Positions 23,848-35,968 of a stretch of 64,000 nucleotides of DNA are shown here, piece after piece. Under the pieces are notes generated by a model. The model was not told the origin of the DNA and ran no database searches. It saw nothing but the letters and a program-made list of their open reading frames with translations. The stretch comes from Hymenolepis diminuta. Taxonomy: Eukaryota > Platyhelminthes > Cestoda > Cyclophyllidea > Hymenolepididae. Every line of letters starts with the position of its first letter. Position 1 is the stretch's first letter. A program made the translations under genes and the position numbers. The stretch is taken from contig CAADRB010000026.1 of assembly GCA_900708905.1 (NCBI GenBank), positions 2,422,594 to 2,486,593 of the forward strand. The letters are read 5' to 3'.

Positions 23848-26800
23848 ACATTATTTGTATTCAAAGTTGGGCATAGCGTTTATCGCAGACGAAATCCGAC
23901 GCCTGACAAGACTCATCATTGGCGATGCTGGGTTGAAAGCTGGAGTGATCAATATCCGCTCTCAAAATTCGTCAATAATGTTGTTTTCCAACTTCATGAA
24001 ACGTTCAAAAACCCCAAGCAGAGTAACGTATTTATTGTTCATATAATTTATGTTTTATAATTTCAATCATTATAGTTGTTTATGAGGAACCCTTCAGTAT
24101 TGAAGAAGATGGATTTGGAAATTTCCGACTACTTGCCAGAGTATCTTTCCTGAACGTTGTTACAGATCTCCATTACGATATTACACTTCATGACAGTCTT
24201 GAACTCTACGGTTTTCGTACAGTTCGTCTTGATCCAAAGAATTTTGACGAATGGGTTAGATTTACTCAATATGGAGGTGTAAGTATTGCGATTACTTGTG
24301 TCCCCTTAATAAGTATTTTTTATTTTACTTTATTTATTCATAGATCCCTATTCCAAAATCGGCTAATTCGTATACCATTCAACAAACTGTTGTGGAACCG
24401 ATTCAGGCCCGTGGGACAAAATGTAATCTTCCAATTTCCCATTTCTATCCCGATTTGACTGCCGTAAGTAGCGATCCATTTCAGAAGCTTTTATTGTAGT
24501 TTGTGGTTCGGATGAGCTATTTAAATTTTACGCAAAGCGTTTGCGTTTTTCCGTCAAGACTGTTCTTGTTCTTTTAATTAGGTATGTAAAGAGGTATTTG
24601 TTTCATGTTTATAGTGGAAGCTAGTTCATTAAATATTCAGTCATGATTGTGGAGCCGTTACAAGCTAGTCGGTCAAGTCAAATTTCATAGGTTAACTCGG
24701 TCAATACGATTTTGAGGCTCTAGGCCGCCCTTATTTTACCTAAGATGAGTACTGAACATCATTTCCTTATTTGCGCCAGTGCCGCAGTGGTCAGCTTGCA
24801 TGTCTTTCAAGTAAGAGATCACGAGGTCACTGCTCACCGATGTGCAACCAGTGATGTGGGCTGGTTAATTCTGACTAACAAGGGGTATTGCGTAATTCTA
24901 GCTTCTCGTTCGAGCTGCTCCAGAATATCCTCTCTCCACCCCAAGTCAAGTGTGTGGAACTTATCTAGAGTGGTCCCACGAATGACCCGGGTGTTTAAAA
25001 TTTGACCTCTGACCTTCCTGCTTGTCAACGTTTGTGTAAATGAAATGTCAACCTTTGTCTTAACTTGATGGCTTCTATTAATTTAAGTTCACATAATGGT
25101 TGGCCCATCCGTGTTAGTAGCGCAGTGGTCAACGTGTACGTCTGGCAAGTCTGAGGTAACGAGATCAATGCCTATTAGTGCACATCTAGTGGTGCGGGTG
25201 TCCAACCGCTCCTATTAATTCTGGTCAACAAGAGGGGTTGTGAATGTATTTCAGCATACCTTCAATTGTTGTGAACTTTTTTCTCATAGACTCGGGAAAT
25301 TTGTCTATCTATTCTTTGTTATTTCGGAACCAAACTTGAGTGGCTTCACAATCGTTTGCGAATTTTTCCAGTCATAGAAGTGACTTAATCGTCTCACTTT
25401 CGTTGGCGTAGACCATATTACATTGCATATCCTTACTTTAGTAAGCATGTTCTGTCCACTTGTTTCTGCGGAACTTTTTCGGAGCTGCTTCCGATTGTAG
25501 TGCTAAAGCTGTGTCCTGTCCTTAATATTTGTGTGTCTAAATAGTTAACCTCCATGTATCTATGTAGATGTAGTGTTAACTAGATTTATGAGGACGAGAT
25601 TGCAGTGGCGCGATATGTGAGCCAATAGAGAGGGTTTTTATACTTAGGGATTAATAAACAAATTGGGTTAGCCAGTACACATTGGCTCAGCAGGTGAATC
25701 GCATCGAATTTCTGTGTTTCTGTAACCTAATTAAGTTTAGGTCACTTAACTGCAGTGCGTGAGTGACACATCGAGCCTCAGGTGACGAACTGAATCCGGC
25801 TAACTCAGTAAAAAAATTTGGGTGGAAAATAAGTATGAAATGATTTAGGAAGTTCGATAGAAATTCTAATTAAAGTGAGTTGTGATTAAGGTGATTGGCC
25901 AATTAAGATGAGAACGATAAACATATAGATCAAGCTGACTTAGCGAGTTAACAGCGTCGGGTCCAGTTCTGATTAGATCTTAAGGCTGGCGGCGAGGCTT
26001 TGGTGTTGAAATCGGATACCGAGATCCGGGTATTAAATTTTTCCCACAACAGGAAAAATTTAGGAACGGTTCAAAATTAAAGCGATAAATATAGTTTAAC
26101 GGAGAATTGATGTTAAAATGGTGTGGTGAAATGGATACATTCCAGATTAATTGATAAGGTACGTGTCGGTTAAATAGGGTATTTACAGAATACTACATAC
26201 TTCTTTCTCATTTAAGGCTATCCTAGGTCAGGTACCAGTCAAACTCAATTCCCCGATCTCCTCAGTTCCTCGCAGTAGACCGAGTCGAGAGAGTCGAAAT
26301 CAAGCCCTAGCCAATCTAGGTCTTTCAGTCACCACTAACTCCTCACCAGCTCCACTGACTAGTACCACCGCAATCACTTCCTCAGCAGTCGGTTCTTCCG
26401 GTCGGTACCCCCCCTCACTCATACCTCCCTCTTCTTCTTCATTCAAACATAAGAAAAAGCTCCAATTGAAACATGAAGCGCAGCTACGTTTGGAGAACCA
26501 GTCTTCAAATCAGTCTGACCTCCCTAGCCCTTCTTCATCCTCTCCTCCTCTTCCCCTGCCTTCCATTCCTCAACCGGTGTACCCGGGTTCCGGTTATGCG
26601 TCGATAAGCTCACAAAACGGCGGCATTCCTTCTGTTCAACAAAAGCAGCAGCATGAGAGAATTGTTATTCGTCTCCTACGCTCAGATATTGAGAAGGGCA
26701 AGAGTAAAAGCAAAAAGAAGCACAGGCATAAGAGTCGGAGGTCAACTGAAGCCGCTGGTGATGATCAACAGCAGCAGCAGTCGGGCAGCAATCGATTGGG

Positions 26801-29800
26801 ATGGTCACCATCGAGACCTAGTGGAGTACCTTCTTATACTGTGAGTTTGACTTTCCCCTCCCCCCACCCCTCGACGTCCCAATAGCCATTTTATTATCCT
26901 TGCCAATATTTGTTGAAAACATGGCCTGAATAAACCTTTATTAAAGAATATCAGTAAGCCAAGTTAGTATGAAGAGCAATAACTCATAGGAGGTTCAAGA
27001 AGCATTGAAGAATATCGAGGAGAAGAGGAAGCGAACATCTTGCCACCATATCCTCAATGCTCTGACCCAAGGGAGAGAAAGAGGAGTATTCGTCGGTATG
27101 CCAGCTTTCCCATTGTTCCACACTGCGTCCAGTTGGGTTAGCTTGGTTGCGAGCCTACTTCTAATTCTTTATTATCAATGTACTTTGTATTTTACACGTT
27201 TAAAATTCATTATTAGGTGTAAGTAGAAGTTAGGGCAAATTTTCAGCTAAATTTGAGACAATTTGTGGTTCTTCCTATCGTTCCCTTGAATAGATTGTGC
27301 TATCAACTATTCCACAGGTAAGTGGATTTGTTAGTTATTCATCTGTAAGTTTGTAGCATCCTGTGCCCTCAATTGCGATAAGGTGATGGTACTTTGTATT
27401 CACACGGCAAATTCTTTTGGCGTTTGATTAATGTTCAAAGGAGCTCTAAGTAATCAGACTGTTAATAGGGCTTAATTATCCCAACTTTGTTGTTTTCCAT
27501 CCCAACACCTTTTTGATAGATGTTTTTACGTAGTTTTCTTTTGTTGACGTGCATTCTGTTTGACTGGCTGGTGAAAGATCTTTCGTGTTGATTTTCTCTT
27601 TCGTATTTTTGCCAGTTCATTTAATTTTTGGTCTTAATGCTCTGCTCCGTCATGCGTTATTCTAACCTATTGCGGTTGACGAATCAAATATAAATATTCA
27701 TTTAATTCAGTTGTATATATTGAGATTGTACTGGCCATTATAATCAGTCTAGGTGACATTATTTATCTTCTAGTCTTAACTATTCAACCAGACTATTTTA
27801 TTAAATATTTATGTCTTATAAAAATCCAAATTAGGTGATGGACGTGCACGTTTGTTAAGTCGGAGGCATCGAGGTCAATATCCATCAGTGTATATATTTA
27901 ATGATGTCGATGGCCAACTACACTCTTTAATTCTGATGGATGGTAGAATGCGAGTTTTCCATAAGGGGGTGGCTCCAGGATGCCAATTGAAGTGTTTGTA
28001 AGACTCATCTTGATGGAAGTGGAATTTTTTTAAGGATGAGTTCATTTGCCAGCAGGCAGTACTTAAGGAAAACACATGTGAGCGAAGTCGTAGACTTGAT
28101 TGTCTTTCTATACACTGTACACAAAGAAGTACATTTCTGTTCCTCAATTTGGTAATGTATGGAATAGTTGCCACAAAAGCTGAAAGGAGCTTTGCTTGCT
28201 AAATATCTCGTGTAACTCGTATCCTACTATTAACAGTCGGTAATATTTGTTTTTGTTATTCAGCAGCAGTCTCCACGCACTTCGCTTGAGGGAGGTGAGG
28301 AACACATCCTTCAACCTCCATCGTCTTTCTCAGCTTCTGCCATTCATTCTGTTCCTCCTAATACTACCGGAGCTGCTGATGACAGTCAGAAACCGGTAAG
28401 TTCTCACGCCTACCTTCAATTACCTTATTACGCTCAGAAAATTGTGTGAATCAATTACGCTTATTGAAGCAATAAGTCAGGTCACATGTTGTTGCTAGGA
28501 CAGTCCGAACCTGGTCTTGAAGTCACTAGAATATACACATTGTAGTGATTTATTGCTTGTTCAACCAAATTGATCTATTTGTGGTAATACAGACTTCATG
28601 CTATGCTCCAACAGGCCGATATGATGACTCATTCAGTTCATGATCAAGTTATTCCATTACCTAAGTAAATTACTGCATGATGTGTACGAATGCCTGCTTA
28701 CCTGTGTAAGCATCCCGTTTTAAATATAATTTCTAATAGTATCGTTATGTCATTTCATGTTCGGTATTAAATTTTCTTAAATCCTATTCCATCGTTAAGT
28801 TATCGTGATACTTCTATTACTACTAAGTGGATCCTGATAACATGGTAGTTGAGAAGTAGCTCTATTTTTAAATCTGATAATTTATTCACCGTTTTTTAAG
28901 AATAGGAGAGGAGCACTAACACGAGGATTCATCTGAAATTTCTATTGTACGTATGAATTCTCTGTGGTTTCTTAAAACAGTTGGTACTCTACCATAAGTT
29001 CAGTAGGCTTGAGTTTTGCTTTAAATTTCCTGGAAATCTTCGAATCCATCTCAGATGTTAGTTGTTACCATTTTTGCACTCGTTTCCGAATTTCATAGTG
29101 CACCAATAATTTAGCATATTCTACAATATTTCGGTATTAAAGATCATGTTAAATGGTGAAGTTTTTCGTACGCAGTTACTATTCAGTTACCATTTACCTA
29201 TTCCTCATGTCATACTGCCGAAAAGTATTTGCCTGAGAAATTAGCCGTGCCAATTTTATCTTATCTGATAAAGTGTTATGTTTGATGCTATTGCATCCTA
29301 TTGTTGTAAATAAGGTATGAGATAGCAAGTTATGAAAGCGGCTGCAGAGTTCTTACTGAACCATCAGCCTACTAATTTCTTACCATTTTCACTACACATT
29401 AAGATAGAGGTGAGAGAGAATGTTGGTTGAAGAGATTTTTTGTACACAAGGAAAATGCTCCAAGGTTTGAGTGAGCTGGATGCAGCGACAGTAGAGTGTA
29501 GTTGTCAGTGATGTGATGGAAGATAAACAAATTGGTTCAGGCGATGCAAACGTTCGACCAGTTAGGACGCAGCCAGTTAGCGCCATAGAGTTTTCTGTAT
29601 TAGATTTAACCTGACTACTTGACCCGCAGGTCATGAGTGATGCATAGCAGGAAATTTTTGGAGAGAATTTTCATGAAGTGATTTATGAAATTAGATTTGA
29701 ATTTTAATTCGAGAAGGTTGTAATGAATGTGGTCACTCCAAATTGTTTGCCAAATAATCTTTAGGCGCTGTCTAATTGAAGTATATTTGATCGGTTTTGA

Positions 29801-31694
29801 AAAAGCTAGAAAATTCAACAAGAACTGATCCTTTATTACTTACGACTTGAATGGAAATGATTATTACAAAGTGTGTCTTCTTTTTTGCGTTTTCATTACT
29901 CATAGGCAGAGCAGACTGAAACCGGTGGTTTTTCTCAAATGGACTCCCAACAAGCCACGTTGGTTTGGCTTTCTCAACTCAAAGGTGGCCCGCAACCTCT
30001 TGTCTCCCCTCTTCCAACCTCTCATGCCACTTTCGGTTTCACTTCTGCTCCTTCACCGTTGCCAGCTCAACCATCACCATCACAGCCACAACCTCAATCA
30101 CAACAGCCACCTCAGATGCCTTCAGCTGAAAAGGAACGGGCCCCCAAGGAGACTAAAAGTAAGGATTCGAAGTCGCGACGACGTAATAAGGAATTGAAAC
30201 GGACTCACTCTCCGGATTCCTCAAGGAAAGAAACGGGTAAGAGATTGCTGAATTTTATCTTTATGCATAAAAGCATGAATATTGAGTACGCAGAGTAGAC
30301 TGCATTGGTATAACCTATTTACGAATCTCTCGAATCTTTCTGCTTCACTTCCGTTGATGCAGATCTTAAATATTGAGTGTTCGTATTCTTTTTGACATAA
30401 TCTATTAATAAAAAATAAACTCCATTCATTTGTACATACTAATCGGATTAGCAGATACATAGCTATATAATTTGAGGTAAGAGTCGAGAGCTTTGTTACT
30501 TGGAATGGAGAAATCTTATTTACTATTCATCCCAGAATATTATGTGCTACTAATTTTGTCGCCTTCTGAAAAGATAAACTTTCCGAATGACATTTCGATA
30601 TATAGCGTTTCAAACATGCCTGTATTTTATTAAACTTAAAACATCCGGAATTTGGGTACTTGAAGCCTTCGGTGATCGGTATACCTCTAGAATGGTGGTT
30701 CCGTTATTTATAAAAAGCATTTCTTTTCTGCAACCATTAACTCACACTTAGCATCTCCAAGTCTCAATGTTTTTTTCCGAGTTTCCTAGAAGTAGCATTT
30801 TACGTTTTTAGTAACGAAAATCAGCATTACTGTCTTTTTTAGCCAGTTAAGACGTAAACTTCTCTGGCGTCTTGATTGATTCGCCTTAGCCATGAATTTG
30901 TGTAGGCTTCCTTTCCAATCCTCGTCAAGTCAAGCGTTCCTTACATTGTCTTGACTAACTCGGGAAGTTTCTTTGAATAATGTATCCTTAACATTGGTAT
31001 ATATACGTAATCAATCGGGTGAATGTTTAATACAAAATTTGCCAGTGACTAGCCTTCATTATCGAGCATGAATATTGAAGAATGATAATCGAATAACCCA
31101 GTAATAACCATACAGATGAGTTCTATTCGCTTAATTATAATCAAATATTAGCAATCTTACTGGCGCCAAGTCTCAATCCAGTATGTACGTTGGGGTCTCA
31201 TTCATTTATTTATTTGTTCATCAGGTTGTAACGACCGATCTTTTCTTTTAGTGAAAAAATTAGCGAACACGTTGGAAATTGGCAGTACTCATCAAAAGAC
31301 CTCCACTGAAGGGAGGAATCAAGATGTTATTTCATCTCTAGCTTTATCCCCAGATTCCACTCCACCGATGTCAGTCGAACCAGCTCTTCAACCAACAGCG
31401 GAAGACAATGCCGAGAACAAATTAGCAGGTGTCTGCTTCGACAATGAGGAGTTGGAGAAGCTGTTTGATCGTCTCTGTTGCTTAAAACATGAAGAGAATG
31501 CAATCAGATTGGGGGAGATTTTGAGACGATATGACAAATCCATCGATTCAGACTGTGGAATAAACGTGGTGGATTTACCCGACTCTTATCCCACGGTGAT
31601 TTCATTTGATTTGAGAAAACTTCCCCTCCCTTGTGTACTTGAGTTAGCTCAAGTGGTTTCGGCTGATGAAAATATGCCAGCGTCTCCTAGCTGA
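23848..31694 (+). CDS. MLLT3: YEATS-domain protein, AF9/ENL family (copy 1)
   Basis: Chromatin reader of acylated histone lysines. In animals AF9/ENL recruits the super elongation complex and DOT1L through its C terminus. Exons: 23848-24022, 24076-24278, 24344-24463, 26217-26840, 28264-28395, 29906-30236, 31252-31694. Phases agree and give 675 residues, minus an unplaced N-terminal exon. The YEATS domain covers about residues 1-126: VGHSVYRRR, HHWRCWVE, VVFQLHETFKNPK, PFSIEEDGFGNF. A long low-complexity middle follows, rich in Ser, Pro and Gln with Lys/Arg clusters (KHKKK, KSKKKHRHKSRR). The C-terminal ANC1-homology (AHD) domain covers the last 90 residues (NEELEKLFDRLCCLK to ISFDLRKLPLPCVLEL). 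The stop is TGA 31692-31694. AF9 and ENL cannot be told apart here. This may be the same gene as 38585-46431. Confidence 0.88.
24768..24960 (+). repeat. tRNA-derived SINE copy in YEATS intron
   Basis: The A-box-like TGCCGCAGTGG is at 24780-24790. The degraded B region (GATCACGAGGTCACTGCTC) is about 30 bases on. The family body follows (GGTTAATTCTGACTAACAAG, CCAGAATATCCTCTCTCCAC, CCCAAGTCAAG). It lies in YEATS intron 24464-26216. The identical sequence is at 39505-39697 because of the contig overlap. Confidence 0.65.
25107..25260 (+). repeat. tRNA-derived SINE copy, second in the same intron
   Basis: It has the A box TAGCGCAGTGG at 25118-25128 and a B-like GGTAACGAGATCAATGCC at about 25155-25172. 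The body has CTATTAATTCTGG and TCAACAAGAGGGG. It lies about 150 bases after the previous copy, in the same orientation. It recurs at 39844-39997. Confidence 0.65.
26841..28263 (+). other. YEATS intron, with a SINE fragment and a doubtful exon
   Basis: The only repeat seen is the SINE at 27835-27985. At 26990-27092 a Lys/Glu-rich open stretch follows a CATAG acceptor in the right phase, but its donor (GTCGGT) is poor. It is left out of the gene model. Confidence 0.4.
27835..27985 (+). repeat. SINE copy lacking a clear A box
   Basis: The 5' part (AAGTCGGAGGCATCGAGGTC, CAATATCCATCAGTG) matches the B-box region of the copy at 32515-32615. The body has TTTAATTCTGATGG, GGTAGAATGCGAGTTTTCC, ATAAGGGGG and CTCCAGGATGCC. 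It recurs at 42572-42722. Confidence 0.55.
28396..29905 (+). other. YEATS intron, nothing recognised
   Basis: This intron lies between the exon ending at 28395 (GTAAGT donor) and the exon starting at 29906 (CTCATAG acceptor). I saw no exon, repeat or RNA gene. It is repeated at 43133-44642. Confidence 0.4.
30237..31251 (+). other. Last YEATS intron, nothing recognised
   Basis: This is a phase-1 intron with a GTAAGA donor and a TTCTTTTAG acceptor. It precedes the exon that encodes the AHD domain. No repeat was seen. It is repeated at 44974-45988. Confidence 0.4.
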
Positions 31695-32051
31695 TAGCTG
31701 TTAAATTTAGATATGTCTCCCTCCCTTTTTTGGTTTCTTGTTTTGTATATATAGTCTTTCATCTTTTTAAAAGAGGTTTTATATAATACGTGATTGTTTG
31801 ATATGTGACTTTCTTGAATAGAATTTTAACTTATTAATCGTTTTACCCTTGGGAGGATGGGGCAAAGGATTTAGCAGTGGCGATTGTGATGATCCAGAAA
31901 TGTGTCTTAGTGTAGGCTAGAACTAAAGAAAAGTTGATTTCGTTATAGCAAATTAATTGGAAAATGAATGAATGAGAAATTTGTTCAGTTAGTAAATGTA
32001 TTCAAAGATAACGGCTGTATAGGACAGGAATTTCCAAAACGTGCACTCGGG

Positions 32052-32118
32052 GGCGGAACGGAACGAAAGTCGGTTAACACTTCAATACAGGATAGTAATT
32101 TGAATCCTGGTTCCGCCA
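32052..32118 (+). other. tRNA-sized stem structure, not a canonical tRNA
   Basis: GGCGGAAC at 32052-32059 pairs perfectly with GTTCCGCC at 32110-32117. An inner 6-bp stem, CAGGAT with ATCCTG, abuts the outer 3' strand. The span is 66 bases, with an A after the stem as in a tRNA discriminator. The A and B boxes and an anticodon arm are not recognisable, so this may be a tRNA relic or chance. It recurs at 46789-46855. Confidence 0.25.
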
Positions 32119-32514
32119 GATCGTCCACATTTACTTTACTGCATCATTTTCTGATACTCTATAGTTTCATGATGACCACAGTCGGGTCATGTCATCGCGT
32201 TATGTCTGTTTCAAGACCGATTGATTTATGCTAAGGTAATTGTAGGGAGACCATCTTTCTAACTATTCGATCGGTCTATACGAGCAAGGAGTTGACACTA
32301 GTAAAGATTAAATGATGAACTGCTTTTCATATACAAATTTCAGCATTGCAGTTCCCAATCCTACCAAGCAAATGAATAATGCAGCTCAATCAAGATTGCT
32401 CACTAGCACTCAAGGCCATTTGGAAAGTGTTAACATTTAATTTTTGTAGAGAAAATACATCCTGGAGCTGCTCTGATTAGTATCTCGTATTTTACTGCCT
32501 TAAGCGCTTGATAG

Positions 32515-32615
32515 AATTGATCAGTGCGGTTGACTCTCCATGTAACTAAATGGACATTGATCTCGTAACCTCCGACTTGGCAGATGTGAACATCGACCAC
32601 TGCGCCACCAAGGCA
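32515..32615 (-). repeat. tRNA-derived SINE head, minus strand
   Basis: Read on the minus strand, it has the A box TGGCGCAGTGG (32597-32607) and a B-like GGTTACGAGATCAATGTCC (32552-32570), with 26 bases between the two boxes. The body after the B box is short, so the copy seems 3'-truncated. It recurs at 47252-47352. Confidence 0.65.
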
Positions 32616-33181
32616 ACATATATACTTTTACATTTTTCCTTTCCGTCTTTAATTAGGCCATTAATTACGTAAAAAAGAAATATTTTATTTGCACTTTTCA
32701 CTAAGTCGAGAAATCTTTTCTGAAACTTTTCCAGTAATAGTATGAGAATTGACACGGTACCCAAACAATGGTCTATACTTAAAGAGACTTGAATAACACG
32801 TTGAATGTATTGAATAAAATAGTGTACGGGAATGAAACAACGGTACTGTCAGAAAGCATGTACAAAGCGGGTACACACATAGGCAGGCATTATCTGCGTC
32901 ATGGAGTTCTTTAATATAGGGAAGGGAATGAAGTCTGTGGATAATAAAGTGGGGAGTAATCAAACTGACCTGACGGCACTTGTACTGAAGTCGATATTAC
33001 CATATGTGGATACGCTTGGGATAAATAACAAATGCAATTAAGTCAGCAATAAATCAATGACTTTACATTTCTACAAAAGCAGGCCGAATTTTATTTCACA
33101 CGCAGTATCAGATCAGTAAACGAAGACGGAAACTAAATTTAATGATAAAAATAAAGTCTAATTGCAAACTGATGCAACAAT

Positions 33182-35934
33182 TTAATCTCCTTGTGGTATC
33201 CAAAGTTTTGTGCTAACAATTTTCCTGCTATTTTGGCATAGAAGGGGTGTTTCGAAGATATTCCTTCTTCGATGCCAGGTTATGCTGTATCCAATTGTGA
33301 AAGAATTTTCTGAATTGTAACTCGGCTCAATGGATATATTCTCTTGGGAGGGACTGTCAGTTATTCGCCTCCAAATCTGACCAGGCCGAGTGATCAGATC
33401 AACATTAGATACATTTGGATTTAGGGCATTTGTGGATGTGGAAGCTAAAATGATTAAATTGGGTTAGCAATGTTATCTGACGTAACAGCAAGTAATTAAT
33501 TATTTGACCTAGGCTGCTTTAGTTAGGTGTTCATTAAAGCTATATTATGGCTACGATCGTTCTGACCCAGTAGAACGAAGGCAAAATAACTAAAACTCAA
33601 AGCAGCGGTTAAGTTTATAGTGATCGGCATAAGAAGATAATGGTTGGTTGCCCGATTAGCAGCAGTGGTAGTGAGGCCCGAGCGCAGAAAATAAAAGTTC
33701 ATGATTCGTCACCTGGACTCTTGAGCAAATTCATGTTCATAATACTGATTAGTTGTTTAATTATGATTTTACCATTTTCATTCGTTTTTCCCTTCGAAAT
33801 TTGAGAATGCAGGACGATTTTACATTACATTAGACAGCCAATATGACAGTATAGCAAAGGTAAGTTATAAATTTTAACTTATCGGGGCCCAAATGAAATT
33901 GTCAATATTAACATTGTATCGTCTTATCACAGTTTTGAATTTGGGATGCTAATTTATGAAAAAATTTCTATTCAAATCTTCGAAATATTACTAATTTTAA
34001 CTGAAAAGTTTTCTACTGGCGTGGACCATAGATACTCAACCTATCGGGTTGGAAAATTATAATTTAGCCAAAGATGAAGAACAAAGGTTAGACGTCGACG
34101 CGGAAGGTCTTGTAAAATGGGAGTGCGTAAAATGTTAACATCAAAATTGATCTAAAACATTTCTGTGCCATTTGAATCTAGCTCTTTGATTTCTAAGTAA
34201 CCTTGTCACTTATCGATGGTCAACTTTTTTTGATTCATTTGTGGATTTTTCTCTTATCCCCCTTCTTTAAGCTATTTATCGATTATTCTCCGTTACTGAC
34301 CACCAGAATTTTGAATTTACTCTAATGCCTAACTAATTTTACAGCTTACTGGCTACGATACTTGCGGCTTCCAGCTTTGTTTTATCTTAATATAAGTGCT
34401 GTAGCGCCATCTCTGTTACTTTTCAATATTGTGGAATTGGGGTTCGAGGGCTAGGAAGGGCAATAAACAAGCAATTTCTCTTCTGAATCACTTTCGTGAT
34501 CTTTGCTGTAGCTTTGTTTCGATGAATTTACCATAATAAGCTTGGAGGACGCCTAACGGATTTCAATTCCTACTTATTACCCCTGTTTGACTTAGATTAA
34601 GTTGCATTTAGTATTATCCACATCGTCGTACTATCAAATTTCCAAGTTGCATTTTAAGATAATCGCTTAGAAGTACTTAGGATATCCATATAATGGCCTC
34701 ATTTTTTAGTAAGGAAAGTTGTTATTCAATTTTACTAGCTAGGTTGGAAGAAGTAGTTTAAATAATGTACGATAATGGACGTTATGTCCGTTAAAGACAT
34801 CTGTCAAAGCACTTGACTTCGTCATCAATTATGTACCTATCTTTTTTGGTAGGCTAGATAACTAAGTCTATATCATCCACACAAGCAGTAGCTAACCGAC
34901 TGTGCCTCTCTATTCCATCTGCATGTCATCATACGCACTGGTAGACGTTTTTAGACTATTACAACTCTACATTTCCCGATTGCATCATTTTCTCCAAATG
35001 ACAATTGTAACGATTTCACATTTACCTAGACTTCGCCGTTTTGTTTGCTAGTCGTCGTTTTACTTTACTCAGTCACGCCGACTTTTGGAAACCCTGGGTA
35101 GATTAGTCACTCAATCCCTCCTAAGAATGATTGCTGTGAGAGTAGTAATTTTGAGATGAACTAACTGCCACCAGTCCCTCGTCAAGAACGTTCCAAGTTA
35201 TATGGAGTTCAAAAATCAGCTGTTTGTGTGCAAAGATGGTAATGATTCACCATCAGAGTAAATACTCAGATTGATCTTCAATAACTGCCGAGCATAACTA
35301 GATGCTTGAGTCCTGAGCGGTTCAAGAAAGTTCGGACGAATATTTATGTGTACATCAGACTTTCTGTGTTCTTTTGTTTAATTTACGAAAAATGGTATTT
35401 ATTTTTATGCATTTTTTAAAAATACGATTTGACTTTTCAGTCACTTTTATATTCACACTGTTCAGGAATCAGTCTTTCTCAAGAATGTGAAGTTAGAAGT
35501 ATTTAAGTCTCCTAATTACTTCTCCTTAATGCTGTTTTAATTTTGTAAAAATTCGGGTGCGACAATGCCCTTCAGAGTCATATGATAATAAAATCCGACT
35601 TGTGTATGCACAACATATGATATTTGCTACAGAACTAAATTTATCAAGGAAAATAGATTTCTTGCATTAACTATTACTGAGTGATATAAGTAGCATTCTC
35701 AAATAATTTCATTATTATTTCTCTGCGGAACAAAATTTAAACTTACGACGAACTACGTGGTGTAGAATTACTTTTCTCACAGCTTGACATCGACTTTGGT
35801 TTACACAATCTTCGGTAGAAGAACCATTCTGTGCACTGCCTTTATTCGTAGTCGCAGTGGTGTCAGCAAATCTTTGAAAAGTTGAAGCAAAATTCGACTT
35901 TTGTTTCTGTTGGGATTTATCCTCATATGTGTCC
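33182..35934 (-). pseudogene. PTF1A: PTF1A-like gene fragment cut by the contig end (copy 1)
   Basis: This holds exon 3 (33182-33444) and the 3' part of exon 2 (35747-35934) of the bHLH gene that is complete at 47919-52775. Exon 2 stops at the N at 35935, before its bHLH part. It is classed as a broken copy only because of the assembly; the sequence equals the intact gene where they overlap. The intron 33445-35746 contains a short R2-like fragment at 33690-33795 and nothing else that I recognise. Confidence 0.85.
33690..33795 (+). repeat. Possible R2 fragment
   Basis: TTCATGATTCGTCACCTGGA, GTTCATAATACTGATTAG and CATTTTCATTCGTTTTTCCC follow the R2 block order loosely (compare 12925-13040). 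Similarity is weak. It recurs at 48427-48532. Confidence 0.3.
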
Positions 35935-35935
35935 N
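35935..35935. other. Single N at contig junction
   Basis: One N separates GTGTCC, which in the intact copy continues into PTF1A exon 2 (50671/50672), from AATTCTGATCG, which elsewhere lies in the last INSR intron (21199). It marks a scaffolder join. Confidence 0.97.
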
Positions 35936-35968
35936 AATTCTGATCGAATAATATGCTTCATGTTTTAG

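Larger units (their letters stand above)
31695..33181. other. Convergent intergenic region between YEATS and PTF1A-like
   Basis: The two genes end facing each other about 1.5 kb apart. The region contains a minus-strand SINE head (32515-32615) and a tRNA-sized stem structure (32052-32117). I see no gene. It is repeated at 46432-47918. Confidence 0.45.
21199..35934. repeat. Copy 1 of a 14,736-bp identical segment (contig overlap)
   Basis: This segment recurs at 35936-50671. Every position I compared (the INSR last exon, all YEATS exons, intron text and SINEs) matches with a constant offset of 14,737, so there are no net indels. It ends directly against the single N at 35935, in the middle of PTF1A exon 2. 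Confidence 0.95.

Noticed and set aside
26990..27092. Extra YEATS exon (EVQEALKNIEEKRKRTS...)
   Set aside because: The acceptor phase fits and the peptide is charged, but the needed phase-0 donor is a poor GTCGGT and no family similarity is visible. The better GTATGC donor would break the frame of the next exon.
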